A stretch of DNA of 64,000 nt, taken from NCBI RefSeq assembly GCF_000695625.1, contig NZ_JMQI01000028.1:186001-250000 (forward strand), in the 5' to 3' direction. The position numbers and the translations under genes were made by a program. Position 1 is the stretch's first letter; every line of letters begins with the position of its first letter. Shown one piece after another: positions 42,690-51,546 of this stretch. Under the pieces are notes generated by a model. The model saw only the letters and a program-made list of their open reading frames with translations, was not told where the DNA came from and ran no database searches. This DNA is from Amycolatopsis rifamycinica. GTDB taxonomy: Bacteria; Actinomycetota; Actinomycetes; Mycobacteriales; Pseudonocardiaceae.

Positions 42690-43646
42690 TCAGCGCCAGT
42701 GCGTCCATCCGCCCTCTCGCGAAAACGGTTTCCCGTCGACGGTGATCCCGGAGCCGGCCATGGTGACGACGCCGATGGTGCGCCAGCCCTCCGGCAGCTC
42801 GGTGAACGGCGGGAACGTGGCCGCCAGCGCGTGGTCCTCGCCGCCGGTGAGCACCCAGTCCAGCGGGTCCGCGCCGAGGGCGGCGCCGACCTCGGTGAGC
42901 CGGGCGGGGATGTCGAGGTCGGCGGTGCGGACGTCGATGCCGACGTCGGAGGCCTCGCCGAGGTGGCCCAGGTCGGCGAGCAGGCCGTCGGAGACGTCGA
43001 TCATCGCGGTGGCCCCGGCGAGGGCGGCACGCGGGCCGGCCTCGTAGGGCGGCTCCGGGCAGCGCTGGGCGTTGACGACGCCGACCGGCGACCGGAAGCC
43101 GCGGCCGAGCACGGCCAGGCCGGCCGCGGCCCAGCCGAGCCGCCCGTTGACGGCGACGACGTCCCCGGGGCGGGCGCCCGAGCGCGTCACCGGTTCGCGG
43201 TCGCCGAGGTCGCCGAGGGCCGTGACGCTGATCACGAGCTGGTCGGCGCGGACCATGTCGCCGCCGGAGACGCCGACGCCGGCGCGTTCGGCCTCGGCCC
43301 ACATGCCGTCGGCCAGCCCGGTGACGACCTCGCGCGGGGTGTCGGGCGGGCAGGCGAGCCCGACCAGGACGGTGGTCGGGGTGGCGCCCATGGCGGCGAT
43401 GTCGGCCAGGTTGACCGCGACGGCCTTGCGCCCGACGTGCTCGGGCGAGGACCAGTCGAGCCGGAAGTGGACACCCTGAACGAGGACGTCGGTGCTCGCG
43501 ACCACCCGGCCGTCCGGGGCCGCGACGACGGCGGCGTCGTCGCCCGGGCCGAGCAGCGTGCCCGGGGGCTGGCGCCGTCCTTCGGTGACGGCTCGGATGA
43601 GCGCGAACTCGCCGGTCTCGGCGACCGTTCCGTCGTTCGGTGACAC
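42690..43646 (-). CDS. thiL: Thiamine-monophosphate kinase
   Basis: 318 residues from GTG 43646 (AGAGGTGA upstream). ThiL motifs: GPGDDAAVV, STDVLVQGVHF, VNLADIAAMGATP and SGGDMVRADQ, then IDVSDGLLADL and VLTGGEDHALAATF. It phosphorylates thiamine monophosphate to the diphosphate cofactor using ATP. No other thiamine genes are nearby, which is common for thiL in actinobacteria. The GNAT gene follows on the same strand; the RAM-domain gene is divergent. Confidence 0.96.
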   Translation of the reverse strand: MSPNDGTVAETGEFALIRAVTEGRRQPPGTLLGPGDDAAVVAAPDGRVVASTDVLVQGVHFRLDWSSPEHVGRKAVAVNLADIAAMGATPTTVLVGLACPPDTPREVVTGLADGMWAEAERAGVGVSGGDMVRADQLVISVTALGDLGDREPVTRSGARPGDVVAVNGRLGWAAAGLAVLGRGFRSPVGVVNAQRCPEPPYEAGPRAALAGATAMIDVSDGLLADLGHLGEASDVGIDVRTADLDIPARLTEVGAALGADPLDWVLTGGEDHALAATFPPFTELPEGWRTIGVVTMAGSGITVDGKPFSREGGWTHWR

Positions 43647-43783
43647 CGGTCACCTCTGCTTTCTCTACCGGGACAAAGATCGATCACCGATAGTCGGATG
43701 CCCTATGTTTTTCCCTGAGCTGGCGATACGTTGCTGATGACGTTCCTACCTTGAGAGACAAGATCCCGACGAAAGGGCGCGCC

Positions 43784-44017
43784 GTGGTCCACGCATACAT
43801 CCTCATCCAGACCGAGGTCGGCAAGGCGGCCGCGGTGGCTGCCGAGATCTCCAGCATCCCGGGTGTGACCAGCTCGGAGGATGTCACCGGACCGTACGAC
43901 GTCATCGTCCGCGCGACCGCCGACAACGTCGACCAGCTGGGCCAGCTCGTGGTCGCGAAGGTGCAGAACGTGGCGGGCATCACGAGGACGCTGACCTGCC
44001 CGGTCGTCCACCTCTGA
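43784..44017 (+). CDS. Lrp/AsnC ligand-binding (RAM) domain protein without DNA-binding domain
   Basis: 77 residues from GTG 43784; AAAGGGCG precedes it. The whole chain is one RAM domain: HAYILIQTEVGKAAAVAAEI, then GPYDVIVRATADNVDQL and a final beta strand TLTCPVVHL. There is no helix-turn-helix. Stand-alone RAM proteins bind amino acids and can form mixed assemblies with full-length Lrp/AsnC regulators. Located between thiL and a DUF3515 gene, a common actinobacterial order. Confidence 0.92.
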   Translation: MVHAYILIQTEVGKAAAVAAEISSIPGVTSSEDVTGPYDVIVRATADNVDQLGQLVVAKVQNVAGITRTLTCPVVHL

Positions 44018-44071
44018 CCCCGCGGTCCGGGGGTCGTCCCCCGTGCCAGGTCACTGTGGTGTAGTGGCCGG

Positions 44072-44608
44072 GTGCCTGAATCCGACACCGGAGCGCCCCC
44101 CAAGGTGGTGCTCGTCACCGCGGCCGCGCTCGCCGTGGCGCTGGCGGTCGCCGTCGCCGTGTTCGCCCTGACCCGGCCTTCCCTTCCGGACTCCGCCGGG
44201 CCGCTGCCGCTGGTCCCCGTGCCGGCGCCCGCCGCGGGGTCGCCGGGCTGCACGACGCTGCTGGGCGCGGTCCCGACCGAGCTGACGTCCAACGGGACCT
44301 CTCTGAAGGTGCGCGCCTTGGCGGCCCCGGCGCCGCCCGCGACGGTCGCCTGGGGCGACGCCGATCCGGTGGTCCTGCGGTGCGGCCTGGACCGTCCCCC
44401 GGAGCTGACGCCGACGGCGCAGCTGCGGCTGGTGAACAAGGTCCAGTGGCTGCAGGTGCCGGGCGAGGACGCGTCGACGTGGTACGTGGTGGACCGGGAG
44501 GTCTACGCGGCGCTGACGGTGCCGGACAGCGCCGGAACCGGGCCGTTGCAGGCCGTTTCGGACACCGTGGCCGCGAAGCTGGCTCCGCGGCCGCTGCGGT
44601 TCGGTTAG
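44072..44608 (+). CDS. DUF3515 membrane-anchored protein
   Basis: 178 residues from GTG 44072. One N-terminal membrane helix (about 12-34: [22 protein letters not shown]) and an extracytoplasmic domain with two cysteines (SPGCTTL, VLRCGLD) that may pair. [21 protein letters not shown] is the recognisable DUF3515 core (read in parts). Function unknown; the family is conserved in actinobacteria next to ddl and thiL. Its last four bases overlap the convergent ddl stop. Confidence 0.85.
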   Translation: MPESDTGAPPKVVLVTAAALAVALAVAVAVFALTRPSLPDSAGPLPLVPVPAPAAGSPGCTTLLGAVPTELTSNGTSLKVRALAAPAPPATVAWGDADPVVLRCGLDRPPELTPTAQLRLVNKVQWLQVPGEDASTWYVVDREVYAALTVPDSAGTGPLQAVSDTVAAKLAPRPLRFG

Positions 44609-45699
44609 CGGAGGCCGGTTCCGCGGGCGATCGCCGTCTCGACGAGGGTGGTCAGCAGGGTCGGGTAGTCCATGCCGGTGACCTCCCACATCTTCGGGTA
44701 GGCGGACTTCGTCGTGAAGCCCGGCATGGTGTTGACCTCGTTGATGATCAGCTCGTGGTCTTCGGTGACGAAGAAGTCGACGCGGGCCAGCCCCTGGCAG
44801 TCCAGCGCCCGGAAGGCGTCGACGGCCATCGCGCGGAGCTTCTCGGTGAGGGCGTCGTCCAGCTTGGCCGGGATGTCGAGCTCGGCGTCGTCGCCGAGGT
44901 ACTTGGTTTCGAAGTCGTACCAGGCGTTTTCGTCCTCGGACAGCACCCGGATCTCGGCGGGCAGCGACGCCTCGACGTGGCCGTCGGGGAATTCCAGGAC
45001 CCCGCACTCGACCTCCCGCCCGATGACGGCGGCCTCGACGAGCACCTTGGGGTCGGTGGCCCGGGCGAGCTCGATGGCGGCGTCCAGCTCGGCCCAGCCG
45101 GTGACGCGCGAGATGCCGACGGAGCTGCCGGCCCGGGAGGGCTTGACGAACACGGGCAGGCCGAGCCGGTCCCGGCCGGCCTGTTCCAAAGTGGACTGCT
45201 CCCGCTTGAGCGCGGCGTACTCGCCGACCGGAAGCCCTTCGGCGGCAAGGAGTTTCTTGGCCGTTTCCTTGTCCATGGCGGCGGCGCTGGCGAGCACCCC
45301 GGGCCCGACGTAGGGGATGCCGGCGAGTTCCAGGAGGCCCTGGATGGTGCCGTCTTCGCCGAAGGCGCCGTGCAGGACGGGGAAGACGACGTCGACGCGG
45401 GACAGCATTTCGGCCTCCCGCCCGGGTTCGACGGCGATGAGCCCCTGGCTGGAGGGATCCCCGGCGAGGACGAGCCCCTTGCCGTCGTCGACGGACGGCA
45501 GTTCGCGGCCGCGGATGGCGAGCTGGGCGGAGTCGCCGGTGCCGAGCACCCAGCGGCCCTCGCGCGTGATCCCCACCGGCACGGCCTCGAACCGCTCGGG
45601 GTCGAGGTGCCCGAGGACACTGCCGGCGGAAAGGCACGAGACGGTGTGCTCGCTGCTGCGCCCACCGAACACGACGGCCACCCGGATCTTCTCGCTCAT
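44605..45699 (-). CDS. ddl: D-alanine--D-alanine ligase
   Basis: 364 residues from ATG 45699. Motifs: [16 protein letters not shown] at the N-terminus, [34 protein letters not shown] (ATP loop) and the metal-binding [13 protein letters not shown]. It joins two D-alanines with ATP for peptidoglycan precursor synthesis in the cytoplasm. The lysine-tyrosine-serine arrangement (EYAALKRE region) looks like a D-Ala-D-Ala rather than a D-lactate ligase, but this was judged by eye. No strong ribosome site; the frame continues 33 codons upstream without a better start. Confidence 0.95.
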   Translation of the reverse strand: MSEKIRVAVVFGGRSSEHTVSCLSAGSVLGHLDPERFEAVPVGITREGRWVLGTGDSAQLAIRGRELPSVDDGKGLVLAGDPSSQGLIAVEPGREAEMLSRVDVVFPVLHGAFGEDGTIQGLLELAGIPYVGPGVLASAAAMDKETAKKLLAAEGLPVGEYAALKREQSTLEQAGRDRLGLPVFVKPSRAGSSVGISRVTGWAELDAAIELARATDPKVLVEAAVIGREVECGVLEFPDGHVEASLPAEIRVLSEDENAWYDFETKYLGDDAELDIPAKLDDALTEKLRAMAVDAFRALDCQGLARVDFFVTEDHELIINEVNTMPGFTTKSAYPKMWEVTGMDYPTLLTTLVETAIARGTGLR

Positions 45700-45828
45700 G
45701 GTGAGCCACCGTACCCGGTGACCTCGGCCAACAGCCGAGCCCGGTGCGCCGGGTGGGCGGTACCGGACGACGAACGCAACCGGTGACGGACCTGGCACGT
45801 CCAGTGTGTCGAGGGCACGAGTGGGGCC

Positions 45829-47199
45829 TCAGCGCAGCAACGCCACCAACGCCGGCAAGGCCGCCACCAACGCCTCCCGCGAACACCCGGCGTACCCGAT
45901 CGCCACCCCGTGCGCCGACGGCTCGCCGGCGAAGTGCCGCGCCAGCCCGTCCAGCCGGATCCCCCGCCGCTCGGCCGAAGCGATCACCGCGGCCTCGACC
46001 GAAGCCGACGAGAACGGCACCACCAGGTGCGCCCCGGCGTCATCGCCGCGCACCGGAATGCCCGCCGACGACAGCGCCCCCGCCAGCAACGTCCGCCGCT
46101 CCGCCATCTCCCGGCGCAGTTTTCGCAGGTGACGCCCCAGATCCCCGTTCCGCGCGAACTCGTACAGCACCCGCTGCCCCGCCGGTGACGGCCGCGTCCC
46201 CGTCGAATCCCGGTAGGCCAGCACCGCCGAGGTGATCGCCTCCGGCGCCACCATCCACCCCGCCCCGAGCGTCGGCGTCAGGATCTTCGACGTCGTCCCC
46301 AGGTGCACCACGACGTCCGGGGCCAGCGAAGCCAGCATCGGCAGCGGCGCCACGTCGAACCGCAGCTCGCCGTCGTAGTCGTCCTCGATGACCAGCATCG
46401 ACGACGCCCGCGCCCGCTCCACCAGCGACACCCGCCGTGCCGCGCTCAGCCTGCTGCCCATCGGGTACTGGTGGGCCGGCGAGCAGTACACCGCCCGCGC
46501 GCCCGGGGGGATCTCCTCCGGGCACAGCCCCTCCTCGTCCACCGGCACGCCCACGACCCGCATGCCCGCCCGGCGGAACGCCTGCACCGCCCGCTGGTAA
46601 CCGGGTTCCTCGACCGCGACGACGTCCCCGCGCTCCAGCACCGCCGCGGCCAGCTCGACGACCGCCGCCGTCGTGCCGCCGGTCGCCAGAACCGAGCCCG
46701 CCGCCAGGCCCCGGTGGCGCAGCAGGTGCTCCGACACCGTCGCGCGGTACTCCGGCAGCCCCGCCCGGTGGGCGCGGACCAGCGGCTCCGGGTCCGCCGC
46801 GGCCCGCCAGGCGCGGCGCCAGGCCGCCCGGTCCAGCCCCGCCGCCCACGGTGTGCCCGGGCCGAGGTCCAGCAGCGGCGGCGTGGCGGCCTCGGGAGCG
46901 GGAACCGCGGGCGCCGGGACTTCGGCGGCGGAGGAAGAAGGCGGCGTCGTCACGTACGTGCCGGAGCCGTGCCGTCCGGCGATCCAGCCCTCGGCGTGCA
47001 GCTGCTCGTAGGCCGCCGACGTCACCGTGCGGCTGACGCCGAGCCGGCCGGCCAACGCGCGGGTCGAGGGCAGCCGGTCGCCGCCGCGCAGGTGGCCGCT
47101 CGCCGCGGCTTCGCGCAGCGCGTCGGCCAGCTGGACCGCCAGCGGCGTCACCGCCGAGCGGTCGAGGCTGACCGGGAGCGCGGTGTCGGCGTGGGACAC
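45829..47199 (-). CDS. MocR/PdxR-family regulator (GntR HTH fused to aminotransferase-like domain)
   Basis: 456 residues from GTG 47199, with GGAGGAGG upstream. The N-terminal winged helix-turn-helix (about 14-82: LREAAASGHLRGGDRLPSTR, LGVSRTVTSAAYEQL) is joined by a Pro/Ala-rich linker (86-110) to a class I aminotransferase-like domain. The PLP lysine is Lys305 in GTTSKILTPTLGAGW. Members sense pyridoxal phosphate or amino compounds. The divergent neighbour at 47281 encodes a PNPOx-fold flavoprotein, so it may be the target; repeats in the 81-base gap are candidate binding sites. Confidence 0.93.
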   Translation of the reverse strand: MSHADTALPVSLDRSAVTPLAVQLADALREAAASGHLRGGDRLPSTRALAGRLGVSRTVTSAAYEQLHAEGWIAGRHGSGTYVTTPPSSSAAEVPAPAVPAPEAATPPLLDLGPGTPWAAGLDRAAWRRAWRAAADPEPLVRAHRAGLPEYRATVSEHLLRHRGLAAGSVLATGGTTAAVVELAAAVLERGDVVAVEEPGYQRAVQAFRRAGMRVVGVPVDEEGLCPEEIPPGARAVYCSPAHQYPMGSRLSAARRVSLVERARASSMLVIEDDYDGELRFDVAPLPMLASLAPDVVVHLGTTSKILTPTLGAGWMVAPEAITSAVLAYRDSTGTRPSPAGQRVLYEFARNGDLGRHLRKLRREMAERRTLLAGALSSAGIPVRGDDAGAHLVVPFSSASVEAAVIASAERRGIRLDGLARHFAGEPSAHGVAIGYAGCSREALVAALPALVALLR

Positions 47200-47212
47200 G
47201 GGACCTCCTCCG

Positions 47213-47259
47213 AGTGGACTTCCCAAGTGTACGAGAAGTGGCCGTTTCGCGAGGCCACT
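47213..47259. promoter_or_regulatory. Candidate MocR binding repeats in the divergent gap
   Basis: AGTGGAC (47213), AAGTGTAC (47225) and AAGTGGCC (47236) repeat at about 11-12-base spacing, and AGTGGCC (47237-47243) also forms an inverted repeat with GGCCACT (47253-47259). Phased direct repeats are the usual MocR target type. Assigned from position and repetition only. Confidence 0.4.
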
Positions 47260-47280
47260 GTGCCGGGAGACGCTGGTCGC

Positions 47281-47937
47281 ATGTTGTCGACCACGCCCCG
47301 CACCACGCTCGGCCGCAAGAAGCACCGCGCCGTCACCGACCGCTCCGCGCTGCACGCCGTCCTGGACGAAGGCCTGATCTGCCACCTCGGGGTCGTCCGC
47401 GACGGCGTGCCGCTGGTCCTGCCCACCGGCTACGGCCGCGACGGCGACACGCTCTACCTGCACGGCTCGACCGGCGCGGCCAGCCTCCGCACCGCGGCGC
47501 ACGGCCTCGACGTCTGCGTGACGGTGACGCTGCTGGACGGCATCGTCTACGCGCGTTCGGTGAACAACCACTCGATGAACTACCGCAGCGCCGTCATCCT
47601 CGGCCAGGCGAAGCCGGTCCTCGACGCCGAAGCGAAGACGCACGGGCTCAAGGTGCTCACCGACCACCTCGCGCCGGGCTCGTGGGAGCACGCGCGCGAG
47701 GTCAACGCCAAGGAGTTCGCCGCGGTGTCCGTGCTCGCGCTCGACCTCGCCGAGGCGTCGGTCAAGATGCGCGCCGAGGGCCCGGACGACGAGCCCGAAG
47801 ACGTCGCCGCGGACACCGCCTGGGCCGGCGTGCTGCCGGTGCGGACGGTCTACGGCACGCCCGAGCCGTCCGCCGACCTCTCCCCCGCCTGGACCACGCC
47901 GGAGCACGTCACCGCGCGAGCGGCAACCGGACGGTGA
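47281..47937 (+). CDS. Pyridoxamine 5'-phosphate oxidase-fold flavoprotein
   Basis: 218 residues from ATG 47281. The split-barrel flavin-reductase/PNPOx-like fold is suggested by LDEGLICHLGVVRDGVPLVLPTGYGRDGD (read in parts), LYLHGSTGAASLRTA, and YARSVNNHSMNYRSAVILG, a pattern typical of the FMN-binding 'pyridoxamine 5'-phosphate oxidase family' of actinobacteria. Such proteins bind FMN, haem or F420, and most are uncharacterised. No oxidase activity is implied. Divergent from the MocR regulator, which probably controls it; the end overlaps the convergent histidine kinase gene by 29 bases. Confidence 0.88.
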   Translation: MLSTTPRTTLGRKKHRAVTDRSALHAVLDEGLICHLGVVRDGVPLVLPTGYGRDGDTLYLHGSTGAASLRTAAHGLDVCVTVTLLDGIVYARSVNNHSMNYRSAVILGQAKPVLDAEAKTHGLKVLTDHLAPGSWEHAREVNAKEFAAVSVLALDLAEASVKMRAEGPDDEPEDVAADTAWAGVLPVRTVYGTPEPSADLSPAWTTPEHVTARAATGR

Positions 47938-49330
47938 ACACCGTGCGGCCCGGCTCCGAGCTCACCGAGACCGTGCCGCCGTGCGCGGCGACCAGGGACT
48001 GGACCACCGACAGCCCGAGCCCGGTCCCGCCGTTGCCGCGGGTGCGGGAATCGTCGACGCGGAAGAACCGGTCGAAGATCCGCTCCTGATCCGCCGGAGC
48101 GATCCCGGGCCCGGTGTCGATCACCCGCACCTCGGCGAAACCACCCGAAACCGTCACCGCGACGTGCACCGACGTCCCGGGCGGGGTGTGCACGGCCGCG
48201 TTGGCCAGCAGGTTGTCCAGCACCTGCCGCAGCCGCACCGGGTCGGCGTCCACGAAGGCCGTCGAAAGCGCCGTGGTCAGCGGGTGGTCCGGCCGGCCGG
48301 CGGCGAACGCGTCCGCCGCGTCCCCGGCCGGCTCGGCCAGATCGATGCGCTCGGGCCGCAACGGCGTCTCGGCGGCGCGGGCGTCCAGCCGGGCCAGCAG
48401 CAGGAGGTCGTCGACGAGCACGGTCATCCGGGCGGTCTCCTCGCGGATCTTCGCCAGGTGCGCTTCGCGTTCGGCCGGCTCGTTCGCCGCGGCGTAGCGG
48501 AAGAGGTCGGCGTACCCGCGGATCGACGTCAACGGCGTCCGCAGCTCGTGCGACGCGTCGGCGACGAACCGGCGCAGCCGTTCGTTGGCCTCGGTCTTCG
48601 CGGCCAGTGACGTGTCGATGTGGGCCAGCATCACGTTGAACGCCGTCCGCAGCTCCTCGACTTCGGCGCCGCCGCCGGTGCCCGAAGCGCGCACCGGCAG
48701 GTCCGGGTTCGCCGTCAGGTCGTGGGAGGCGATGTCGTGCGCGGTACCCGCCATGTCGGCCAGCGGACGCAGGCCGCGGCGCAGCACCAGCCGTCCCACG
48801 ACCACCAGCACGGCCAAGGCGAGGGCGAACGCGCCGACCTCGACCCAGACCAGCTGCCGGACCGTGCCGTCGAGGTCCTTCTGCGGCGCGGCCGACAGCA
48901 GCACCGAATCGGTGTCGACCGGGCACGCCCGCACCCGGTACGGACCGTCGTCGCGCAGGTGGATGGTCCGGGTGACGTCGCCGTTCACCGCCTCGGCCGC
49001 GATCTTCGCCAGCTGCCCGGCGTCTCCCGGCAGCTTGCCGCCGGACTCGGGGACGGCGACCCCGCCGTGGATCTTGTACAGCGCCGAGTACCACGAGTAC
49101 ACCGACTGCGGCGAACCGTGCGTCTCGCGCAGCAGCGGCAGCTGGGTGTTCTGGCTCTTGGACAGCTGCTCGTCGAGCCGCCGGTCGAGGTAGCCGTGCA
49201 TGATCCCGACCGTCGTGACGCCGACGGCCGCGAACACCACCAGCGCGAGGGCGCCGAGGCCGAGGGTGATCCGGGTGCCCAGCCGGGTGCGCCGCCAGGC
49301 CCCGTACCACCGGCGGAGGGCGCCCGTCAC
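47909..49330 (-). CDS. Sensor histidine kinase, OmpR/EnvZ class
   Basis: 473 residues from GTG 49330. Two membrane helices (about 21-44 and 165-184) enclose an extracytoplasmic sensor of about 120 residues. A HAMP linker (about 184-240), HisKA with phospho-acceptor His261 (DASHELRTPLTSI), and an HATPase_c domain (DNLLANAAVH, GPGIAPADQERIFDRFF, GLGLSVV) follow. It overlaps the response regulator gene by four bases, so the two form one operon. The divergent operon encodes a ferric-reductase-like electron-transfer set. The signal sensed is unknown. Its 3' end overlaps the convergent PNPOx-fold gene. Confidence 0.95.
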   Translation of the reverse strand: MTGALRRWYGAWRRTRLGTRITLGLGALALVVFAAVGVTTVGIMHGYLDRRLDEQLSKSQNTQLPLLRETHGSPQSVYSWYSALYKIHGGVAVPESGGKLPGDAGQLAKIAAEAVNGDVTRTIHLRDDGPYRVRACPVDTDSVLLSAAPQKDLDGTVRQLVWVEVGAFALALAVLVVVGRLVLRRGLRPLADMAGTAHDIASHDLTANPDLPVRASGTGGGAEVEELRTAFNVMLAHIDTSLAAKTEANERLRRFVADASHELRTPLTSIRGYADLFRYAAANEPAEREAHLAKIREETARMTVLVDDLLLLARLDARAAETPLRPERIDLAEPAGDAADAFAAGRPDHPLTTALSTAFVDADPVRLRQVLDNLLANAAVHTPPGTSVHVAVTVSGGFAEVRVIDTGPGIAPADQERIFDRFFRVDDSRTRGNGGTGLGLSVVQSLVAAHGGTVSVSSEPGRTVFTVRLPLAR

Positions 49331-50040
49331 CGGTGGGCCTGCCGCACGACGTACCCGACGCCGCGGACGGTGTGGATCAGCGGTTCGCCGCCGCCCGCGT
49401 CGACCTTGCGCCGCAGGTGCGAAATGACCAGTTCGACCACATTGGACCGGCCGCCGAAGTCGTACTCCCAGACGTGGTCGAGGATCTGCGCCTTGGTCAG
49501 CACCGCGGGCGAGCGCCGCATCAGGTAGCGCAGCAGCTCGTACTCGGTCGGCGTCAGCTCGGCCAGGCGCTCGCCGCGGCGGACCTCGCGGGTGTCCTCG
49601 TCCAGGGTCAGGTCGCCGACCCGCAGCACGGCTCCGCGCGCCTCGGGCTGGTGCGCGAGGCCGGCGCTGCGCCGCAGCACCGCCCGCAGCCGCGCCATCA
49701 GCTCCTCGACCGAGAACGGCTTCACGAGGTAGTCGTCACCCCCGCGGGTGAGCCCGGCGATCCGGTCGGCCGTCGCGTCCTTGGCCGTGAGGAAGACCAC
49801 GGGCACCGCGTTGCCGCCCTCGCGCAGGCGGTCGAGCACGGTGAAGCCGTCGAGGTCGGGCAGCATCAGGTCGAGCACGACGATGTCCGGCCCGAACTCC
49901 GCGGCCCGGCTCAGCGCGGCCTGGCCGGTGCCGGCCGTGACCGCCTGCCAGCCCTCGTACCGGGCGACGGTGGCGACGAGGTCGGCGATGTGCGGCTCGT
50001 CGTCGACGACGAGCAGGCGCACGGGGTCGGGAGTCTGCAC
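49327..50040 (-). CDS. Response regulator, OmpR/PhoB class
   Basis: 237 residues from GTG 50040 (GGGAGAAG upstream). The receiver domain (1-120) has the phospho-acceptor Asp57 (VVLDLMLPD), an acidic pocket at VVDDEP, and the conserved Lys in DDYLVKPFS. The DNA-binding winged helix (about 140-235) includes ELTPTEYELLRYLM and VVELVISHLRRKVD. Partner of the downstream kinase. The 138-base gap to the divergent ferric-reductase-like gene holds phased CCGACAG direct repeats, the kind of site PhoB-class regulators bind. Confidence 0.95.
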   Translation of the reverse strand: MQTPDPVRLLVVDDEPHIADLVATVARYEGWQAVTAGTGQAALSRAAEFGPDIVVLDLMLPDLDGFTVLDRLREGGNAVPVVFLTAKDATADRIAGLTRGGDDYLVKPFSVEELMARLRAVLRRSAGLAHQPEARGAVLRVGDLTLDEDTREVRRGERLAELTPTEYELLRYLMRRSPAVLTKAQILDHVWEYDFGGRSNVVELVISHLRRKVDAGGGEPLIHTVRGVGYVVRQAHR

Positions 50041-50089
50041 CCCCGCATCTTCTCCCGCCGCGCGCGGCCCGGGCGAGCGGAGACGGCGG

Positions 50090-50107
50090 CCGACAGGATT
50101 CCGACAG
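50090..50107. promoter_or_regulatory. Phased CCGACAG direct repeats between the divergent operons
   Basis: CCGACAG at 50090-50096 and 50101-50107, separated by four bases (11-base period). OmpR/PhoB-class regulators bind tandem 7-base boxes with this phase, so this is a candidate site for the adjacent response regulator, acting on one or both divergent operons. Confidence 0.45.
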
Positions 50108-50114
50108 CCGGCAC

Positions 50115-50147
50115 CCAGCCTCGCCACAGGACGGGTGGCGAGGCTGG
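50115..50147 (+). promoter_or_regulatory. 13-bp inverted repeat upstream of the ferric-reductase-like gene
   Basis: CCAGCCTCGCCAC (50115-50127) is the exact reverse complement of GTGGCGAGGCTGG (50135-50147), with a seven-base loop. It ends 31 bases before GTG 50179 and would form a strong hairpin in the leader, or serve as an operator. No T-run follows, so a terminator is less likely. Confidence 0.5.
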
Positions 50148-50178
50148 CCTTCGTGAACCGAACCGAAGGGGGATCCGT

Positions 50179-51534
50179 GTGACCACCATGACGCAGACCG
50201 CCGAGGCCGCGCGCCCGGCGATCCGCCCCCGGATCGCCGCGAAATCCGGCCTCTTCCTCTTCCTCGGCGCCAACGTGGCCGCCGTCACCGTCCTGTTCGT
50301 CCAGGCCGGGGTTTCGCAGAACGTGCTGATCACGATCGGCAGGCTCGCCGGGATGTACGGCGCGCTGGCGATGGCGTTCCAGCTGCTGCTGGTGGCCCGG
50401 CTGCCCTGGCTGGACCGGCGGCTCGGGATGGACCGGCTGACCACCTGGCACCGCTGGACCGGCTTCACGATCCTCTGGACCCTGCTGGCGCACCTGGTGT
50501 TCATCACCATGGGCTACGCGGAGGTCACGGACAAGGGCGTCGTCGACGAGCTGGTCGAGATGGCCAGCACCCTCGAAGGGATCCTGCGGGCGCTGGTCGC
50601 CTTCGCCGTGATCCTCATCGTCGGTGCGGCCTCGGCGAAGTTCGCGCGCAAGCGGCTCGCCTACGAGACGTGGCACTTCATCCACCTCTACACCTACGCC
50701 GCGGTGCTGCTGGCCTTCACGCACCAGATCGCGCTGGGTCAGTCGTTCGCCGGTTCGGAGACGGCGAAGGCGTACTGGTGGACGCTCTGGCTCGGGGCCG
50801 GCGCGGCCGTGCTCGCCGGGCGCGTCGTGCTGCCGCTGTGGCGGAACCTGCGCCACCAGCTGCGCGTCACGGCGGTGGTGTCCGAGTCCCCGGACGTCGT
50901 CTCGGTCTACATGTCCGGCAAGCACCTGGACAAGATGCCGGCCAAGGCGGGGCAGTTCTTCCTGTGGCGGTTCCTGACCAAGGACCGTTGGTGGCAGGCC
51001 AATCCCTTCTCGTTGTCGGCCGCGCCCGACGGCCGTTCCCTGCGGCTGACCGCGAAGGCGCTCGGCGATTCCAGCGCCGGGCTGCGCAACCTGCGCGTCG
51101 GCACGCGGGTGTTCGCCGAAGGTCCGTACGGCGCCTTCACGACGATCCACCAGCGGCGGCCCAACGCGCTGCTCGTGGCGGGCGGTGTCGGGATCACGCC
51201 GATCCGCGCCCTGCTGGAGGACATCGACGGACACGTCGTCGTGCTGTACCGGGTGCGGTCCCAGGCCGACGCGGTGCTGCTGCCGGAGCTGAACGAGCTG
51301 GCCAAGGCGCGCGGCGCCAGCGTCAGTGTCCTCACCGGACCGGACCAGGCGGTCGGGCCGCGCGGGGTGATGCTCGGGCCGGCGAACCTGCACATGATGG
51401 TGCCGGACGTGCACGAGCGGGACGTGTTCGTCTGCGGCCCGCCGGGGATGACTTCCGCGGTGCTGCGCAGCCTGCGCGAGCTGCGCGTGCCGAACGCCCA
51501 GGTCCACGCCGAACGTTTCAGCCTCGCGGCCTAG
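50179..51534 (+). CDS. Ferric reductase-like transmembrane protein with FAD/NAD(P)H domains
   Basis: 451 residues from GTG 50179 (AAGGGGG upstream). The N-terminal half has six membrane helices of the ferric reductase/NADPH oxidase type with paired histidines for two haems (TWHRWTGF, LLAHLVF, WHFIHLY, AFTHQI). The C-terminal half is a ferredoxin-NADP reductase module: FAD-binding NPFSLSAAPDGRSLRLTAKA, NAD(P)-binding VAGGVGITPIRALLED, and CGPPGM. It carries electrons from NAD(P)H across the membrane. The following genes encode an FMN-binding protein and a flavin transferase, so the acceptor is probably the covalently bound flavin of that protein. Confidence 0.92.
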   Translation: MTTMTQTAEAARPAIRPRIAAKSGLFLFLGANVAAVTVLFVQAGVSQNVLITIGRLAGMYGALAMAFQLLLVARLPWLDRRLGMDRLTTWHRWTGFTILWTLLAHLVFITMGYAEVTDKGVVDELVEMASTLEGILRALVAFAVILIVGAASAKFARKRLAYETWHFIHLYTYAAVLLAFTHQIALGQSFAGSETAKAYWWTLWLGAGAAVLAGRVVLPLWRNLRHQLRVTAVVSESPDVVSVYMSGKHLDKMPAKAGQFFLWRFLTKDRWWQANPFSLSAAPDGRSLRLTAKALGDSSAGLRNLRVGTRVFAEGPYGAFTTIHQRRPNALLVAGGVGITPIRALLEDIDGHVVVLYRVRSQADAVLLPELNELAKARGASVSVLTGPDQAVGPRGVMLGPANLHMMVPDVHERDVFVCGPPGMTSAVLRSLRELRVPNAQVHAERFSLAA

Positions 51535-51546
51535 GGGGAAGCTGCT

